DNA from: a virus
Virus record (IMG/VR): IMGVR_UViG_3300032229_000042
Coordinates: 1-42,884 of that record
Strand: one strand, 5' to 3'
DNA length: 42,884 bases
The position numbers and the translations under genes are program-made. The notes beneath the pieces are model-generated. The model made no database searches. It was given only the letters and a program-made list of their open reading frames with translations, and was not told where the DNA came from. Below are positions 11,801 through 20,900 of this stretch, in pieces (the stretch's first letter is position 1; every line of letters starts with the position of its first letter).

Positions 11801-14800
11801 CAAAGTAAACATTATCACCATCTTGTTCTACATATACAGCAGCTACAAATCCAAGATCTACATTTGTAAGATTCTCAATCTCAGCTTTAGGTTTACTAAA
11901 TTGTATTTCACTTAATCCTGTTAATCCAAGAGCGTCTTCTTGGTTAGGAGTAACTAGAATAGCTTTGATTCTAGCTTTGTTAGCAAATCCACCAACATTA
12001 TTTAAGAACTCAATAGCACGTGCCTGATGAGGTTTAGGTACAAAGTTATCTCCTTCATATTCAGATATAGTAGTTTCAAATAGTATATTGGCATCTATTA
12101 ATTTACCTTCATCTAAATTTACAACAACAGATGAATCAACTGTAGCAACATCACCAGAGTTAAGTTCAATCTCAGCTTGTTCTTTGTTTATATCATCAGA
12201 AAACTTCTGTAACTTCTCTTGTTCAGTTTGAACCTTTTCATATCCAGTTAACTTATCAGTACTAATATTTTGAATATCTCCATTGATATCTTCCACCTTA
12301 ATAGTACCATCAGGATTTACAGCAAGTATCTTAACTCTACGGAAATCTGATAAGTCATCATTAATATCAGTAGCTGCGTTATTTGCAGCTGTTTCTGTTT
12401 TATAGAATGCAACTTCCCCACTAGGAGCAGTCACTTGATATCTGTCCTCATCAATTTTATCTACTTTAGCCTTATCAAGACTAATGTTTACATATTCTCT
12501 TCCTTGTTGTACATCTTCTCTTTGACCCCCCTTATTAACAAAACTATAAAGTCGTTCAGCCTTTGGTTGTTCTACACCCTTTTCTTCTTTTTCTTGCTTC
12601 TTCTCATCAGCTTTTTCATCTTCTTCAACTTGATCAGCAAGATCATTAGCTACTTCATCAGCTTGATCAAAGTACTTTTGGAAACCTTCTTTGGTATTTA
12701 ATTCATCAAAAGCGTTAGATGCATCTCTTCTTCTTCTGTTTAAATTATTAATATCAACACCATATTGTATTAACTTATCAGCACTACCAACAGGAACTAA
12801 ATCATCTTTAGTTGCATCCTGACCATTTAATTCAAAGTTCAACAATGCCTCAAATATCTTATCGTTCTTATTATCTACTAATAAAGAATTAATTCTTTCA
12901 GAGTTTGTACGTAAGGCTTTAACTTGATCTTTAATTAATCTTCTATCAGCAGGAGTAGTGTACTCAGTAATTGTTTTGTTTAAGTTACTAGCTTTTTGCT
13001 CATAAAAATCACGTAGTTCTTCTAATCTTTTATCACTAGTAAGTTGACTAAGTGTATTATTACTAATTAAAGGATTAATTTCATTTACAGAATTTTGAAT
13101 TGCATTCAGTCTATTAGCTACATTTTTAGTTGTAACAGCATAATAAGTTAGATCGTTTTTATAATTTTCAAACTTATTGTAGTTATCTGCCTCAAATATT
13201 GAATTTAACTCCTCTTCACTAGGATTGCTTATATCTTTAACTTTAGGGTTATTCTTAAACGGATTAACTAAGTTGTTGCTAATCATATCCGCTGTAGACT
13301 TAATCTCATTTGCTTTAGCAATTAAGTTATTTACATATTCACCTACAGTTGTTTTATTTGTAGAGTTCCAATCTAATTGGAATAATCTTTCAAAATCTTC
13401 TTTCTTAAGATCTTTAAGCATTTTCAATTGCTCAATTGTTACATCATGCATTCCACCAGGAATACGTGATTGTACAAAGTTGAAGAATTGATCATCTTGT
13501 AAGTTCTTAAATTTAAATACATCACCAGACCTATTTGCTTCTTCCATTTCTTTAGCAATAGCAGCTGATGTTAATGTACTGTCGTACATTTGTTTCAATG
13601 TATTAGTAAGTCCTACATTGTTAACAATATTAATAGCATTAGCTAATCTAGCATTTGCACCTTTTCCTTTATAATTATCATACAAACGTTGACCACTACC
13701 TACAACTAATCCTGTAAGAGCACCAATCAACATATTCTCAATACCCTCTTGACTACCAAACTGTTGGTTCATACCATACACAGTAGACTTGATAACCTCA
13801 TTTAACTCATCTCTACCTTCTTTATAGTTACGATTTTTATACTTTCTTGTATAGTAATCATATGTTCCTTTTTCTGCAGCAAACTGTCCACCTTCTTCAA
13901 ATACACCTTCTGAAAACATTGTAGAAACAGTTGGTCTAATATTATCCCAAACTCTTCCAGCAAATGTACTTGCAACTTTCTTTTCAAATACATCAAGACT
14001 ACCTTCTTGTAATCCTATTCTACCTGCTCCTTCTATACCTTGTTGTAAACCACCAGCAACAGGACCAGCACCTCCAGCAATCATTGATTTATAAAGGTTA
14101 CCAAACATCAATGTATTAGATGCTGTCAAGAGAGCCATGTTTATACCAAATCTAGTATTCATACCAGCTCTAGCATAATTCTCTATTTCTTGCATTGCTT
14201 TAGCATCTGGCTCTTCGTTAAAGTTTTCAAACTTATATTGATTGATCAACTCATCTTTAATCTTTCTATAGCCCTCTCTAGCCTCAACAGCTGCTTCTGT
14301 TAAAGAAGAACCGTATATAGCCATACCATATCTAAACCCATTACTCACTCTAGCTGCTGCAGCTAATTGAGCTGCTTTATTCATATTAAGAATAAACTTC
14401 TCACTCTTATTTAAGTCTGTTGCTAAATTTTCAAGTCTAGTTAATTGTGAAAGGTTTTTTGCACCAAGCACTCTACCCACTGCACTTTCAGCACTAAATA
14501 GCTTATTTAAATATAAACTAGCTTTACCAACTTGAGCAGCCACTAATGGAATTTCTCCAATACCTTCTGTCACAAGACCTATAGCAACATCTTGTGCAGC
14601 AGCACCAAGAACACTACCTGCCATGAAACCTAAGTTAGGTATAAATTTTTCACCCCAGAAGTAAGAACTTCCTTTAGTGAAAGGAATAGCAGACATGTAT
14701 GGATGAGCTTTAGCATATGCACTTTGATAAGTAGGCATCCACTTATCTAAGTTATTCATCCAACCATCAATAACTCCTTCATATCCATCAGGATCTCCTG

Positions 14801-15248
14801 ATAGTTTACTTATATCACGATTCTTAATTGCAGAAATTGTATTAGGAATGTTTGTTAAGCTTTGAGCAAATGTACCAGCAGTTTTACCAACACCTTTAAT
14901 TACACCTCTTGCAAGGTTACCATACCAAGATTGTGTTTGTGCATTAATGTCTTCTAGGTCACCAAGATCTCTACCATATACAGGATAGCGTTGGTTAGCA
15001 AGAAGTTCACTTTGTGGAATATATCCAAAAGTTTGACCAAATCCCCCAGGACCAGGCATTTGACCCAATTGTTCTAATTCTGCAATACTATAACCTCTGC
15101 GGCTTACAGGAATATTCATAGGACCACCACCCTCACGTATGTCTAGAGGTAATGTTTCAGGAGATCCTATAGGCACAACAGGACTCCCTAAATTAGGATC
15201 CATTGATAAACGTTCATCATTCATTAGTTCGTCTGTTAAACTCGCCAT
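2877..15248 (-). CDS. Giant multidomain virion RNA polymerase protein of crAss-like phage, with NADAR domain
   Basis: 4123 residues. The polymerase signature is GSDFDIDKLNMYLKN, with D3307, D3309 and D3311 in place of the usual DxDGD of multisubunit RNA polymerases. About 45 residues upstream, FRIPNQ occupies the place of the RxPT element of beta-prime. DFDID is the catalytic loop of the virion RNA polymerase gp66 of Cellulophaga phage phi14:2. Other parts in order: small-residue hydrophobic segments at about 205-240 and again within 360-520, suited to membrane passage; an acidic/Lys linker near 880; a NADAR domain at 1738-1890; a peptidase-like patch TEYHEIFEG with H1982 and E1983; then polymerase sequence to the end. 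At roughly twice the length of phi14:2 gp66 it looks like a fusion. It starts one nucleotide after the stop of the 886-residue gene. Expected to be packaged and injected to transcribe early phage genes; this is inferred from the family. Confidence 0.85.
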   Translation of the reverse strand: MASLTDELMNDERLSMDPNLGSPVVPIGSPETLPLDIREGGGPMNIPVSRRGYSIAELEQLGQMPGPGGFGQTFGYIPQSELLANQRYPVYGRDLGDLEDINAQTQSWYGNLARGVIKGVGKTAGTFAQSLTNIPNTISAIKNRDISKLSGDPDGYEGVIDGWMNNLDKWMPTYQSAYAKAHPYMSAIPFTKGSSYFWGEKFIPNLGFMAGSVLGAAAQDVAIGLVTEGIGEIPLVAAQVGKASLYLNKLFSAESAVGRVLGAKNLSQLTRLENLATDLNKSEKFILNMNKAAQLAAAARVSNGFRYGMAIYGSSLTEAAVEAREGYRKIKDELINQYKFENFNEEPDAKAMQEIENYARAGMNTRFGINMALLTASNTLMFGNLYKSMIAGGAGPVAGGLQQGIEGAGRIGLQEGSLDVFEKKVASTFAGRVWDNIRPTVSTMFSEGVFEEGGQFAAEKGTYDYYTRKYKNRNYKEGRDELNEVIKSTVYGMNQQFGSQEGIENMLIGALTGLVVGSGQRLYDNYKGKGANARLANAINIVNNVGLTNTLKQMYDSTLTSAAIAKEMEEANRSGDVFKFKNLQDDQFFNFVQSRIPGGMHDVTIEQLKMLKDLKKEDFERLFQLDWNSTNKTTVGEYVNNLIAKANEIKSTADMISNNLVNPFKNNPKVKDISNPSEEELNSIFEADNYNKFENYKNDLTYYAVTTKNVANRLNAIQNSVNEINPLISNNTLSQLTSDKRLEELRDFYEQKASNLNKTITEYTTPADRRLIKDQVKALRTNSERINSLLVDNKNDKIFEALLNFELNGQDATKDDLVPVGSADKLIQYGVDINNLNRRRRDASNAFDELNTKEGFQKYFDQADEVANDLADQVEEDEKADEKKQEKEEKGVEQPKAERLYSFVNKGGQREDVQQGREYVNISLDKAKVDKIDEDRYQVTAPSGEVAFYKTETAANNAATDINDDLSDFRRVKILAVNPDGTIKVEDINGDIQNISTDKLTGYEKVQTEQEKLQKFSDDINKEQAEIELNSGDVATVDSSVVVNLDEGKLIDANILFETTISEYEGDNFVPKPHQARAIEFLNNVGGFANKARIKAILVTPNQEDALGLTGLSEIQFSKPKAEIENLTNVDLGFVAAVYVEQDGDNVYFVDKEGKRVAKVGEKMDMSKVVFNAMRTTSLRYADKSPRYRAEQKALAEAKAAGWRVKRAELFAAPGYKVYNFTVSNGIPVTVQNERNNISDALIPKAVISTQEGLIQVSSSGFIFHKGKQVKVQIGHPYIQYNDTLQGVRGRTFTAKEAKGVFEVLKKISEEVNNQLAAGKPIKINRLYSTYLQNVLYWKSKGASGANQIFINTNTMNLELGKEKYDLTKIAEAEDQIVDQLKTVYQNINRDTLTKKFHDKFLEPHIGPDGNLVISEWDNYQTYLLADKFPDGSSRSISETPLSTNVAKITDAVPYNFKQRYAILEGMELPEVVVKPVAQTQEATDVIGGYKLDGTTENIFDLSSGPVLFTATQDANGNTFVKINDNQTVTDIASDSAKVGTIVEALKANDSFDASKDDLGIVKDYLKLRIAAEIQKEAQAAPVSTAATVTQTDLASGKVVGTVTTSTESVDKKADIEKRRQEELETLDLLHKSDIHEASVNVDPDTPSGAKTPLWKVNVAKFNKAVGDNGGMLYNEVLSQGGFATKQEAEDYLKEVEEKLGVRDKINAKYNAELAALEGGTTSQPAENQPVTTESGKINIYAGTGDNTELSNFANRPFTFNGQKFNSVEQAFQYAKREYYDVSGKDDKTSQYFKAKVNNHSETILRAKSASEAKALGRKDIGVTFEKNIWDKESPGIMKELIKASFEQNPEALKALLATGNTELTHKNKAGVEQDNGRFSKLLMEVRSELAALEGGETKTDLSNSKAPKDSEYRMLGQEKTEGMTDAEIELFKEWHAKNVPNIPFEILNRIITTYDGQKAWGVFENGVAKFYKGGQRGTEYHEIFEGIWKGFLSQEEQQAILDEFKAKPGKFKDRESGKMLFYEEATNQQAKERIADDFADFRLGKLPARNIGERILKFFRDIIDFVKSFVNKPSRKEELFKAIDTGKYKDAKLSEAVKSAAPEYKAAEGLTQQQTNEVVQDMTARFFEKVFGTNRSLYEISNLSSPEIFNSIKAQYAEEDKVVGDKTWADLVTKTKEFLRTFKIEFDENNLLDINGENVTNRMYAAEAFTTEWKKNSPYPVKLLVGTLVETVSTNQVNSSTLSLPKSALTDGATKGFKKLLNFSRAFATVIDKLANTTKVSKMVDKLTDLAKYDSNYVRLFNRLKGNRSTMEIDFSKFEPHDWRLFVQFYQTFTKQNPQALVQYISGEDVYTAPANQFTVTKQTKEEWVNNLKDLSGNPDSLVRLNKEQGRYKVMSTEGVDISTPQKMVDFLNKIGITYTLDTYLKLKPEQRDEFVEAVGSIHKYFGKTKEIATVTGETLGINGPLDTLAELYVKVENPIQDSTFPNVEGEKRQAYDQNNAASLFANEVNEADTVEELKQTRTELNDVFSTHSQFLKKGGLFYNAAGKRIKLLVISYIDGTKDQNNNVDTSTTGLTLGKRFTQEINQNLNGKYYIIIPADSSTEWMINLGNIIKFAEVSGGLAWDKVATIFKGYLKDDIALAQSDRSYLLNTAPRAKELRFFKDILRNSYKNAEGKTVVTNTLSNANNLVINGATQEEIDEFVKENSANIAADVKAFIESNIADTKKILMYNNKIVRNSNGTFKYEDLDGKFTVAETLNKNALTQDDVNDILTFARINYVINNIEMHKILFGDPYQFKIKDGILDETKRIKSFLSGRATTFDSPEFNSFHNVEYNKANGITINSTDPGYHQFRPYLNTVTLRDVTVRGKINEADAGSWIMDGAYRDVKLRNGQWDLNSPAEVWHQWQMAYTRDAFANKGLYTYTNKALQKQDVALLKTPEPEYVTEELKPIVSGNKYGRNQFDLVLDKFSQMPLYYKAIEGTNLGDLYIKMWKEGIDYAVFESGRKVGAEKLYNLYTEDGSVNTAPFDNIIPVAWKTYGIQVENSDTGAKGQTLGSQMTKTSSLDLFENGVPKSEAAGKAYTRNTNALKNLFLEGYNQLLNKLGLEDLGDGYNLVDPVSVSQALEYEMARRELADNIRDTIRIDENGEFPIPFESSPAYLQIRSILYSMVDKAIGSPKVNGFPAVQVPVTMWEKSGEKRGVTEINGKKVFTDGTLKSYTKENPYMEILVPHWFKDQFKKAGFKSDEELLEYLNKPENQSILRGIGFRIPNQAASSSLTFKIKGFLPQSMGKTVVLPSEITEIAGSDFDIDKLNMYLKNTYITAKGQLKQVPFFGYGEQAKEAIKKFILKEDLESIFDINERTVAATEDDYGTLADKLYKQSIENEYYESLEEMLTLPENYDRLVTPISDAGLEDVANQLDKLRGVDETKIKNRLLDGNFMTSLRHAFVIAKRWVGIGAVNITNHSLAQKGEVYLDPVKIAALNDYERKILGNGQIVLPHNKVTINGREVVSLSGVMDKAGKYISDNLSGFITAFVDVAKNPYILKILGSNNVVSTAMFLTRIGTPVKTTALFLNQPIIKEYLNYLDSIDSKSVYSKKNLDVVRKKFPVDRKLVAATKIEMKNLIPNIENYYAGKAINNAEQQRILAEFLKYHKMGQNLFKLTQATNYDTTKFNSAESMSKKRMRTETAEESNIFTSAGDILDKSFIGEKATLLEKSINSLGEILKFDQLQYSVITGKVLAPYMANEYLAADKFDTIATKVKASFIDYIFQTKTDLNSRMKEMLTDPYTAVVTELAKARKENPDMGILQQLTQAASDRVGGAKSIKLKANIKDAYDENLYTDMMRELRDNPATNALYNRIVDLAILQGTYQSAISIKNIIPIEDYSSRVVNAVNSAASDLNLDNFSKFGAFERNNWKDENIFKKLTNVVPSLYNEGFNDRGELIVDVQFEQFPTLEGLSEAGVKNILVLDRFDNFKDVASDYILIPRVVNNGTQKIDIIDNKPVTRADYGKRKAEGDTSLNDVMGFQKVKYEDGTELAIGSKVYYKAINLWGDGQYATEMYNDTRKSVFNNGTVKIENEIPSQNIINYFNQVKEEVVPLQDQAKEIKPEGLPPIKDNNQNNCG
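9561..9586. repeat. 26-bp direct repeat, left copy, flanking the NADAR domain
   Basis: This copy (accaccttct ... gttctg on the plus strand) is identical over 26 bases to 10089-10114. On the coding strand it encodes ELAALEGG at residues 1889-1896, just after the NADAR domain. The two copies start 528 bp apart, exactly 176 codons. Confidence 0.9.
9579..10037 (-). other. NADAR (YbiA-like, DUF1768) domain inside the polymerase giant
   Basis: Residues 1738-1890 of the giant protein match the NADAR pattern: ELSNFANRPFTFNGQKFNSV followed by EQAFQYAK with the conserved E1769, then ALGRKD at 1816-1820, W1830 in NIWDK, and a C-terminal LLATGNTELTH ... NGRFSKLLMEVR block. NADAR proteins are N-glycosidases acting on ADP-ribose-containing or riboflavin-pathway intermediates, and some members remove ADP-ribose from guanine in DNA, reversing DarT2-type modification. 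The domain looks complete, with the key Glu kept. Its edges coincide with a perfect 26-bp direct repeat, so it may be a mobile domain cassette. A counter-defence role is inference. Confidence 0.85.
10089..10114. repeat. 26-bp direct repeat, right copy, flanking the NADAR domain
   Basis: Identical over 26 bases to 9561-9586. It encodes ELAALEGG at residues 1713-1720, shortly before the NADAR domain. Recombination between the copies would delete the domain and keep the frame. Confidence 0.9.
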
Positions 15249-15249
15249 A

Positions 15250-17910
15250 CTATTTCCAGGTTTTTATTGCTTCATTATAGGTATCGTCAGATATTGCAGT
15301 TAGTACATTTACCACACCACCTTCTTGAATATATCTATTACCAATTCTTTTACCTTTCCAAACGTTTTTACTTGGGTCAAAAGCATACATGATAACACTA
15401 TATCCATCAGTTTTTAATTGTCCATCATTGTCGTTATCTCCTTCAACATCAACTCTAACAAATTGAGCATTTTTTGAATTCTTTAAACCAGGTAGATCAA
15501 ACCCTGTTATTCTTGCTGTTACAGCATGACTATTATCCACTTGAGGAGATCTTGCACTTATTGTATTTGTAGTGAAATTAGGAGAAGTTGAAATTATATC
15601 TTTATATCTACTAAATGAACTAGTTTCTAATATTTGAGGAAATAAAGGTCTTGAGTCTGGTCCCATAGAAATAGCAACGTGATCTTTTCCAGTAGGATTA
15701 ATAACAACCATTTGTGTAGTACCGTCTTTAGATTTCTCTAATCCAAATCTTGTTTTAGCACCATCTGCACCTGTCATCCATCCTAAAGCTGTCTGTGCTT
15801 TATTTCCACCAGAAGTTAATTCATTTTTAGCTGCAATAGTAAGAAACTTAGTAATAGCATCATTAGTAGCTGCATCTGCTGGATTGAGACCTTCAAACTG
15901 AACAAGAGACTTTGGATTATGTTTAGCTAAATAATTGCTTGTAAATTCCGCTATCTTTGGAGCTATACTAGCTGTAACTTTTCTAGCTTCATCAATAGCA
16001 CTTACCAATTTCTTTTGTTCAGGAGTTTGAGAAAACTTAAATTTTCCAAGATTAGCTTCTAACAATGGTAAATATTTACCTCCTTTATAATTTTTAAAAT
16101 GAGCAATTGCAGCATCTGTGCGATATCCATAACCTGCACCAGGACCTACAATGTTTGTTTTAAACTTGTCCATCTCAATGGTTGCATCTGCAATATCAAA
16201 ACCTGAATAGTTACCTACTCCTTTTACTTTAGTTGCTAGTTCTTTATTTTTAAATTCCTCAGTTTTTTGTTGAGCTGTAGTTACTAAATTAGCTTGTGTA
16301 GTATATTCATCAACTGCTATTCTATGTTGCTCTAGATATTTTATTTCATCAGGGCTGTAATTTTTTCTAGGATTTATTTCATACTCTTTTATCAATTTAG
16401 CAAATGCTGCTTGTCTTTGTTTAGCGTTCAATTTAGGAAATAATCTATCTGCAAAAGTATTATCTAATGCTGTGATTGCATTTGCTTTATCTACAAGAAC
16501 TTTTGTTTGACTTTCTAAAGTTGGAGGATCTCCACCTGTAGGAAGTTGACCAGGTACTACTACCGTTCCAGGTTTTTTATTTTTTTCTTCTTCTTTTTTA
16601 TAATTTATCCAAAATGATTCTTGGTCCCAAGCAAGTCTTTGTTTAGCAAGATCAATATTAGCCCAACCTCTAGCACTAGCATCAGCAAATTCTCTATTAG
16701 CAAGATTGAATTTTTGTCTCTCCATAAACATTTGAGCGTATGGATTAGATGAAATTTCTTGTTTATAGCTTTTGTAAGCTAAGTCATTAGCCATGTTCAT
16801 CAAATGTTTTTGAGTGTACATGTCTGCTTTATATTTCTCTAATGTTGCAGGATCTTTAAGTGCTTCTAATGTAGCATTTAAATCTTTATCTAGCTGTCCA
16901 GATTTCTCTTGTTCTTGAAGATCTGCCAATCTAGCTTTAAGTGCACCTTGTTGTACAGCAGTTAAATTTGAATTTGTTAAAGCTACAGATAAGTTTACTA
17001 TCTCTTGAGATAGGAAATCTTTTTTATTATTATAGATATTAATAACATCTTTGGTAAATGCTTCAGGTTTAATACCTTTATATTTATACCGAGCATCAAT
17101 TCTTAATTGTTGAGCATCTCTACTATCTAAGCTATCCAAGAAGTTATTATATAATTTTTCAGCAGATGTACCTTTTGTTGACATCTTAAGCATAGCATCA
17201 TCTACTTGTCTCTCTCCTTTAGAAGGATCTGTAGAAACAGTTTGACGAGTTACAGGCTTTCCATCTTTACCTTTTATTACATTACCCTTAGGATCTTTAA
17301 CCACCTCTGTTCCAAAGTATAATGTATTACCTTTATCATCTCTTTTCCAAGGATTATCTGCAACATATTCATCAGGATGCTCCATTATAAGTTTAGCTTT
17401 ATCTAAAAGCTTTTTATCCACATCCCAATATTCTATATATTTACCAGAAAAAGGAGAGGTAAGACTCTTGTCATTTAACCATGTAGTTTTTTGTTCATTC
17501 CAATAATCATCATTACTAGGACTAGATTTACCTTCTTTAGCAGCCAGCTCTCTATCAGCATCTCCTTTTCTAACTACCTGGGTAGAATAAATAGCAGTTT
17601 GAACAATAGGATCTTTAACTATTTGATTAGCCATACCCCCTACAGAGTTAACTAATTGTTGATTAGAAAAGTCTCCAGCAGCCACAGTTCTCAATTTTCC
17701 ACCTAATTCATTAAGTTTAGATTGTAAGTATTGCTTGTGTTCATTCTTGTAAACATCCATCCCAGCTATATTATCCATATAGCTTTGAATCTTTTGCACA
17801 CCTTGGTCATACTGTTGTTGCTTGTACATGCCCACTTGGACCATAGCATCAACAGGTAACTGCTGTACGTAAGGATTAAATTGTGATATCTGATCGGTAA
17901 ATGAAGCCAT
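15250..17910 (-). CDS. crAss-like internal (cargo-type) virion protein, 886 aa
   Basis: The N-terminus (FNPYVQQLPVDAMVQVGMYK, then QQYDQGVQKIQSYMDNIAGM and YLQSKLNELGG) follows a pattern I associate with a conserved crAss-like protein encoded just ahead of the polymerase giant and thought to be carried inside the capsid. No signal peptide or membrane segment is evident. The middle is strongly helical and charged, ending near residues 430-450 in a Lys/Glu-rich stretch and a Pro/Gly linker. The gene stops with TAG one nucleotide before the start of the polymerase giant, and a candidate promoter sits in the 86 nt upstream. Co-packaging with the polymerase is inferred from synteny. No enzymatic motif was seen. 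Confidence 0.65.
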   Translation of the reverse strand: MASFTDQISQFNPYVQQLPVDAMVQVGMYKQQQYDQGVQKIQSYMDNIAGMDVYKNEHKQYLQSKLNELGGKLRTVAAGDFSNQQLVNSVGGMANQIVKDPIVQTAIYSTQVVRKGDADRELAAKEGKSSPSNDDYWNEQKTTWLNDKSLTSPFSGKYIEYWDVDKKLLDKAKLIMEHPDEYVADNPWKRDDKGNTLYFGTEVVKDPKGNVIKGKDGKPVTRQTVSTDPSKGERQVDDAMLKMSTKGTSAEKLYNNFLDSLDSRDAQQLRIDARYKYKGIKPEAFTKDVINIYNNKKDFLSQEIVNLSVALTNSNLTAVQQGALKARLADLQEQEKSGQLDKDLNATLEALKDPATLEKYKADMYTQKHLMNMANDLAYKSYKQEISSNPYAQMFMERQKFNLANREFADASARGWANIDLAKQRLAWDQESFWINYKKEEEKNKKPGTVVVPGQLPTGGDPPTLESQTKVLVDKANAITALDNTFADRLFPKLNAKQRQAAFAKLIKEYEINPRKNYSPDEIKYLEQHRIAVDEYTTQANLVTTAQQKTEEFKNKELATKVKGVGNYSGFDIADATIEMDKFKTNIVGPGAGYGYRTDAAIAHFKNYKGGKYLPLLEANLGKFKFSQTPEQKKLVSAIDEARKVTASIAPKIAEFTSNYLAKHNPKSLVQFEGLNPADAATNDAITKFLTIAAKNELTSGGNKAQTALGWMTGADGAKTRFGLEKSKDGTTQMVVINPTGKDHVAISMGPDSRPLFPQILETSSFSRYKDIISTSPNFTTNTISARSPQVDNSHAVTARITGFDLPGLKNSKNAQFVRVDVEGDNDNDGQLKTDGYSVIMYAFDPSKNVWKGKRIGNRYIQEGGVVNVLTAISDDTYNEAIKTWK

Positions 17911-17924
17911 AATATAAGAATTAG

Positions 17925-17956
17925 CAAATGTAAATTAAAATATTAGAAATACCAAG
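17925..17956 (-). promoter_or_regulatory. Candidate Bacteroidota-type promoter upstream of the 886-aa gene
   Basis: Read on the minus strand, TACATTTG (17932-17925) matches the Bacteroidota -7 consensus TAnnTTTG. CTTG (17956-17953) lies 20 nt upstream and matches the -33 TTTG at three of four bases. The expected transcript start is only about 10 nt before the ATG at 17910. The gap also holds an imperfect inverted repeat (TACCAA at 17951 against TTGGTA at 17979-17984) that could end incoming transcripts. AT-rich DNA produces such matches by chance, so support is modest. Confidence 0.35.
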
Positions 17957-17996
17957 AACAATAATGAATTTTGTTAATTTGGTATAACTAGTTTGA

Positions 17997-20900
17997 TTAT
18001 AGGTTTTTAATAGCTTTAACAATATCTCCGTTTCTCTTTTTAGTAGACTTAGGTGCTTTAGTAGGTTGAATCACCTTGTATGCCATAATGTTTCCTTTAT
18101 TATCATATACAGGAACTGTTCCATCCTTAAGAAGGTTGTCTGTTAAATCAGGATCTGTTGGAGATACAGTAGGAGTATACCATTGATAAGGATTATTAAT
18201 GCTATAAGCTCTTCCTTGAGGATCATATCTATAGTTATACATATTCTCCATAACACCTAATGTTCTGTTTTCCAACTTGTTTTTAGCAATCTTGTCAGCA
18301 ATAGAATTAAGAGCAGCAGCTGCTTCAGCCTTAGTTTTAGACTGAGCTGTTTCTTGTCTAACGTATTGAGTATCAAGGATTCCTAAGTTTTGTAACTGAG
18401 CTTGGTTAAGAGCCTGTCTGTTAGCTTGGTAAACTGCAGCTCTATTCATTTGGTTCATTCTAAATTGCTCTCCTAAAACTTTATTCTTAAGATCAGCCAC
18501 CTGAGCCAATATGACAGATTGAGCAGAAGGATCTTCCCCACTAGCTAAAATGGCAGCTCTACCTTGAGCATCAATAGCATTTAATTGGTCTTGTAGAGAT
18601 ATGTCATATGGTTGATCTAATAGAGGCTGGTATGTTTGAGCCTGTACTGGTTGCAATTGGTTATTACCTAATGCATACATTTCACCCATTAATTGATCAG
18701 GATCAAGAGGCATTTGGTTTGTAGGTCTAAAGAAAGGATACATACTTAATGCTGTATCTGCAAGATTTTCCCAATCAGTACTTTCTTCACTCTTAGTAGG
18801 TGTTAATGCTTCTAAGTTAGCTATATTTTTATTTGCTTCAGCTATATCAATTTTTGCTGGAATAGCTGGAATTCTAGGACGTTCTGCTTTTGCAATATCT
18901 ATATAATTTGGAGAATAAGGAGTGTTTGTTCTTTGTTTTAGTGCACTAAAGTTAGGCAATCTTAAACCTGTAAAAGGAGCAGCTGGAGCATTTACAGCAT
19001 CTGAGAATGGAGGAACTCCACCTGTGATAGGAGCAGGATAATTAGGAAGAGAAGGAAAATCGTAAGGTATTTTTATTTTTGCCCCTAATTCAGGAACAGT
19101 ATATCCAGGAGTGTTTACAGCACTTAATAAAGGTATACCTTTTCCAGATTGAGCTTTCTTTATTTTCTTACCATCTCTACCAATAGCAGGGTCTTTGATA
19201 GCTCTTAACTTACCTTTAGCCAAACCATCACTCTCTACACCAAATTCCTCTGCTGTATCAAGAATAGCATTCTGTACCATAGCTGCTTTTTGTTTCTTAT
19301 CAGCTATATCCTTTAATTTAAGATTTGCTCCCATAATCATTGCTTTGCCAGCATTTAGAGATAGTTGGTCAAATGGATCATTAGGATTTGCATTGTTCAC
19401 TAACTCTGTAGCTTTTTCAATAGTTTTGTTTTGTTTAACTTCTTGCTTACTTAAGTCAGCAACATAGTGTTTAAACTTCTTACCCTTAGCTTTCTTATCA
19501 CCAATTTCTTTTACACCATAAGAAGGGATTATCATATTACCAGCAACATTTAAAACTTTCTCTCCTGTTGATGGATCTATTAATTCCATAGCTGGTTCAC
19601 CTCTTTCCACTTCAACATCAGCAGCTGGTTCATTAGCACCATTTTGAGCATGTTCTGCCATTCCACCACTACCGTATTTAACACCAATACCACTTCTTCC
19701 ATTACCATCTGTTTCATCATGAGACTGACCTCTAAACATTACAGTTTCTCCTGTACCTGGTAAATAAGGATTGTAAGACATTGGTTCAGCTTTACCACCC
19801 CATGTAGTTTGTAAATCACCACCCATAGCAAAACTTGGTCTTTCTGTAGACAAAGCTCTTGCACTAGGAGGAGTGTAATAATCATCTCCAACTGTACCAC
19901 CAGCTCTTAACATATCAGCATCATGTGGAGGTTTTAACAAATCTTTCATACTATGTTCACCAAACTTGGTAATCACTTGAGGTTGCCAGCTATTGCTCAC
20001 CCATGCATGTTCATCATCTACATATCCACCATCTTTCATAAATGCTGAATTCTGTGATTGTAAAGCTCTTGCTCCTTGTGCCCATGCAGCTCTTTCTGTA
20101 TTTTGTCTACCAATATCTTGATAGTGTTGTAATTCTCTAGCATCCTTTACACCACCTAATAAGTTACCAGCTACACCACCTAAGAATCCACCCACCTTAC
20201 TACCTAATGGTCCAAATATACTTCCAACAGCAGAACCTATACCTTTACCAATAGAAGCTTGACCAGAGCTTTGGAAGTATTCTCCAAACTCTGCTGTAGG
20301 AATATTACCACCACGAGCATATTGTTTAAGATTACTTTCATTCAAAGGCTCATACCCAAGACCAACGTATATATCTTCAGGAGCATATGTATTTTGAATC
20401 TCTGTAGGATTACCACTAATCATTGCACCATCTTCAGCAGATAAGTAATTTGTACCTGTTCCTTGAGGATCTCCTGCTTGTCCAGGTTGTACTAAACTAT
20501 CTTCAGGTCTAATGTATCTACGTTTTTGTACTTCAGGTTGAGATTCAGCAGCTTGAGCTGTTACACCACTAATTTGTGCAAATTGATTAGCTTTTGTAAT
20601 ATTAGCCTTTTGCTCATTAAGTTGTCCAACTCCTTGTAATATCTGAGGAGCAGCATTTAATAAACCAACACCTGCAGCTTTACCAATAGTTCCTAAATTA
20701 CCTGAATCACCAAGAGTTTTTAATCCAGCTTTAAATCCAATTCCTTTTCCAGTTTTTGGATTTTTAAATAAATTAGCACTAGCATCTAACATACCTTGAC
20801 CAGTTCCTTTCTTACTAAATGCATCCACTAGTCCAGTACCAACACCACCTTTTGGTTCAAATGCTTTTCCTAACATTTGTCCAACACCAAAAGCATCTAG

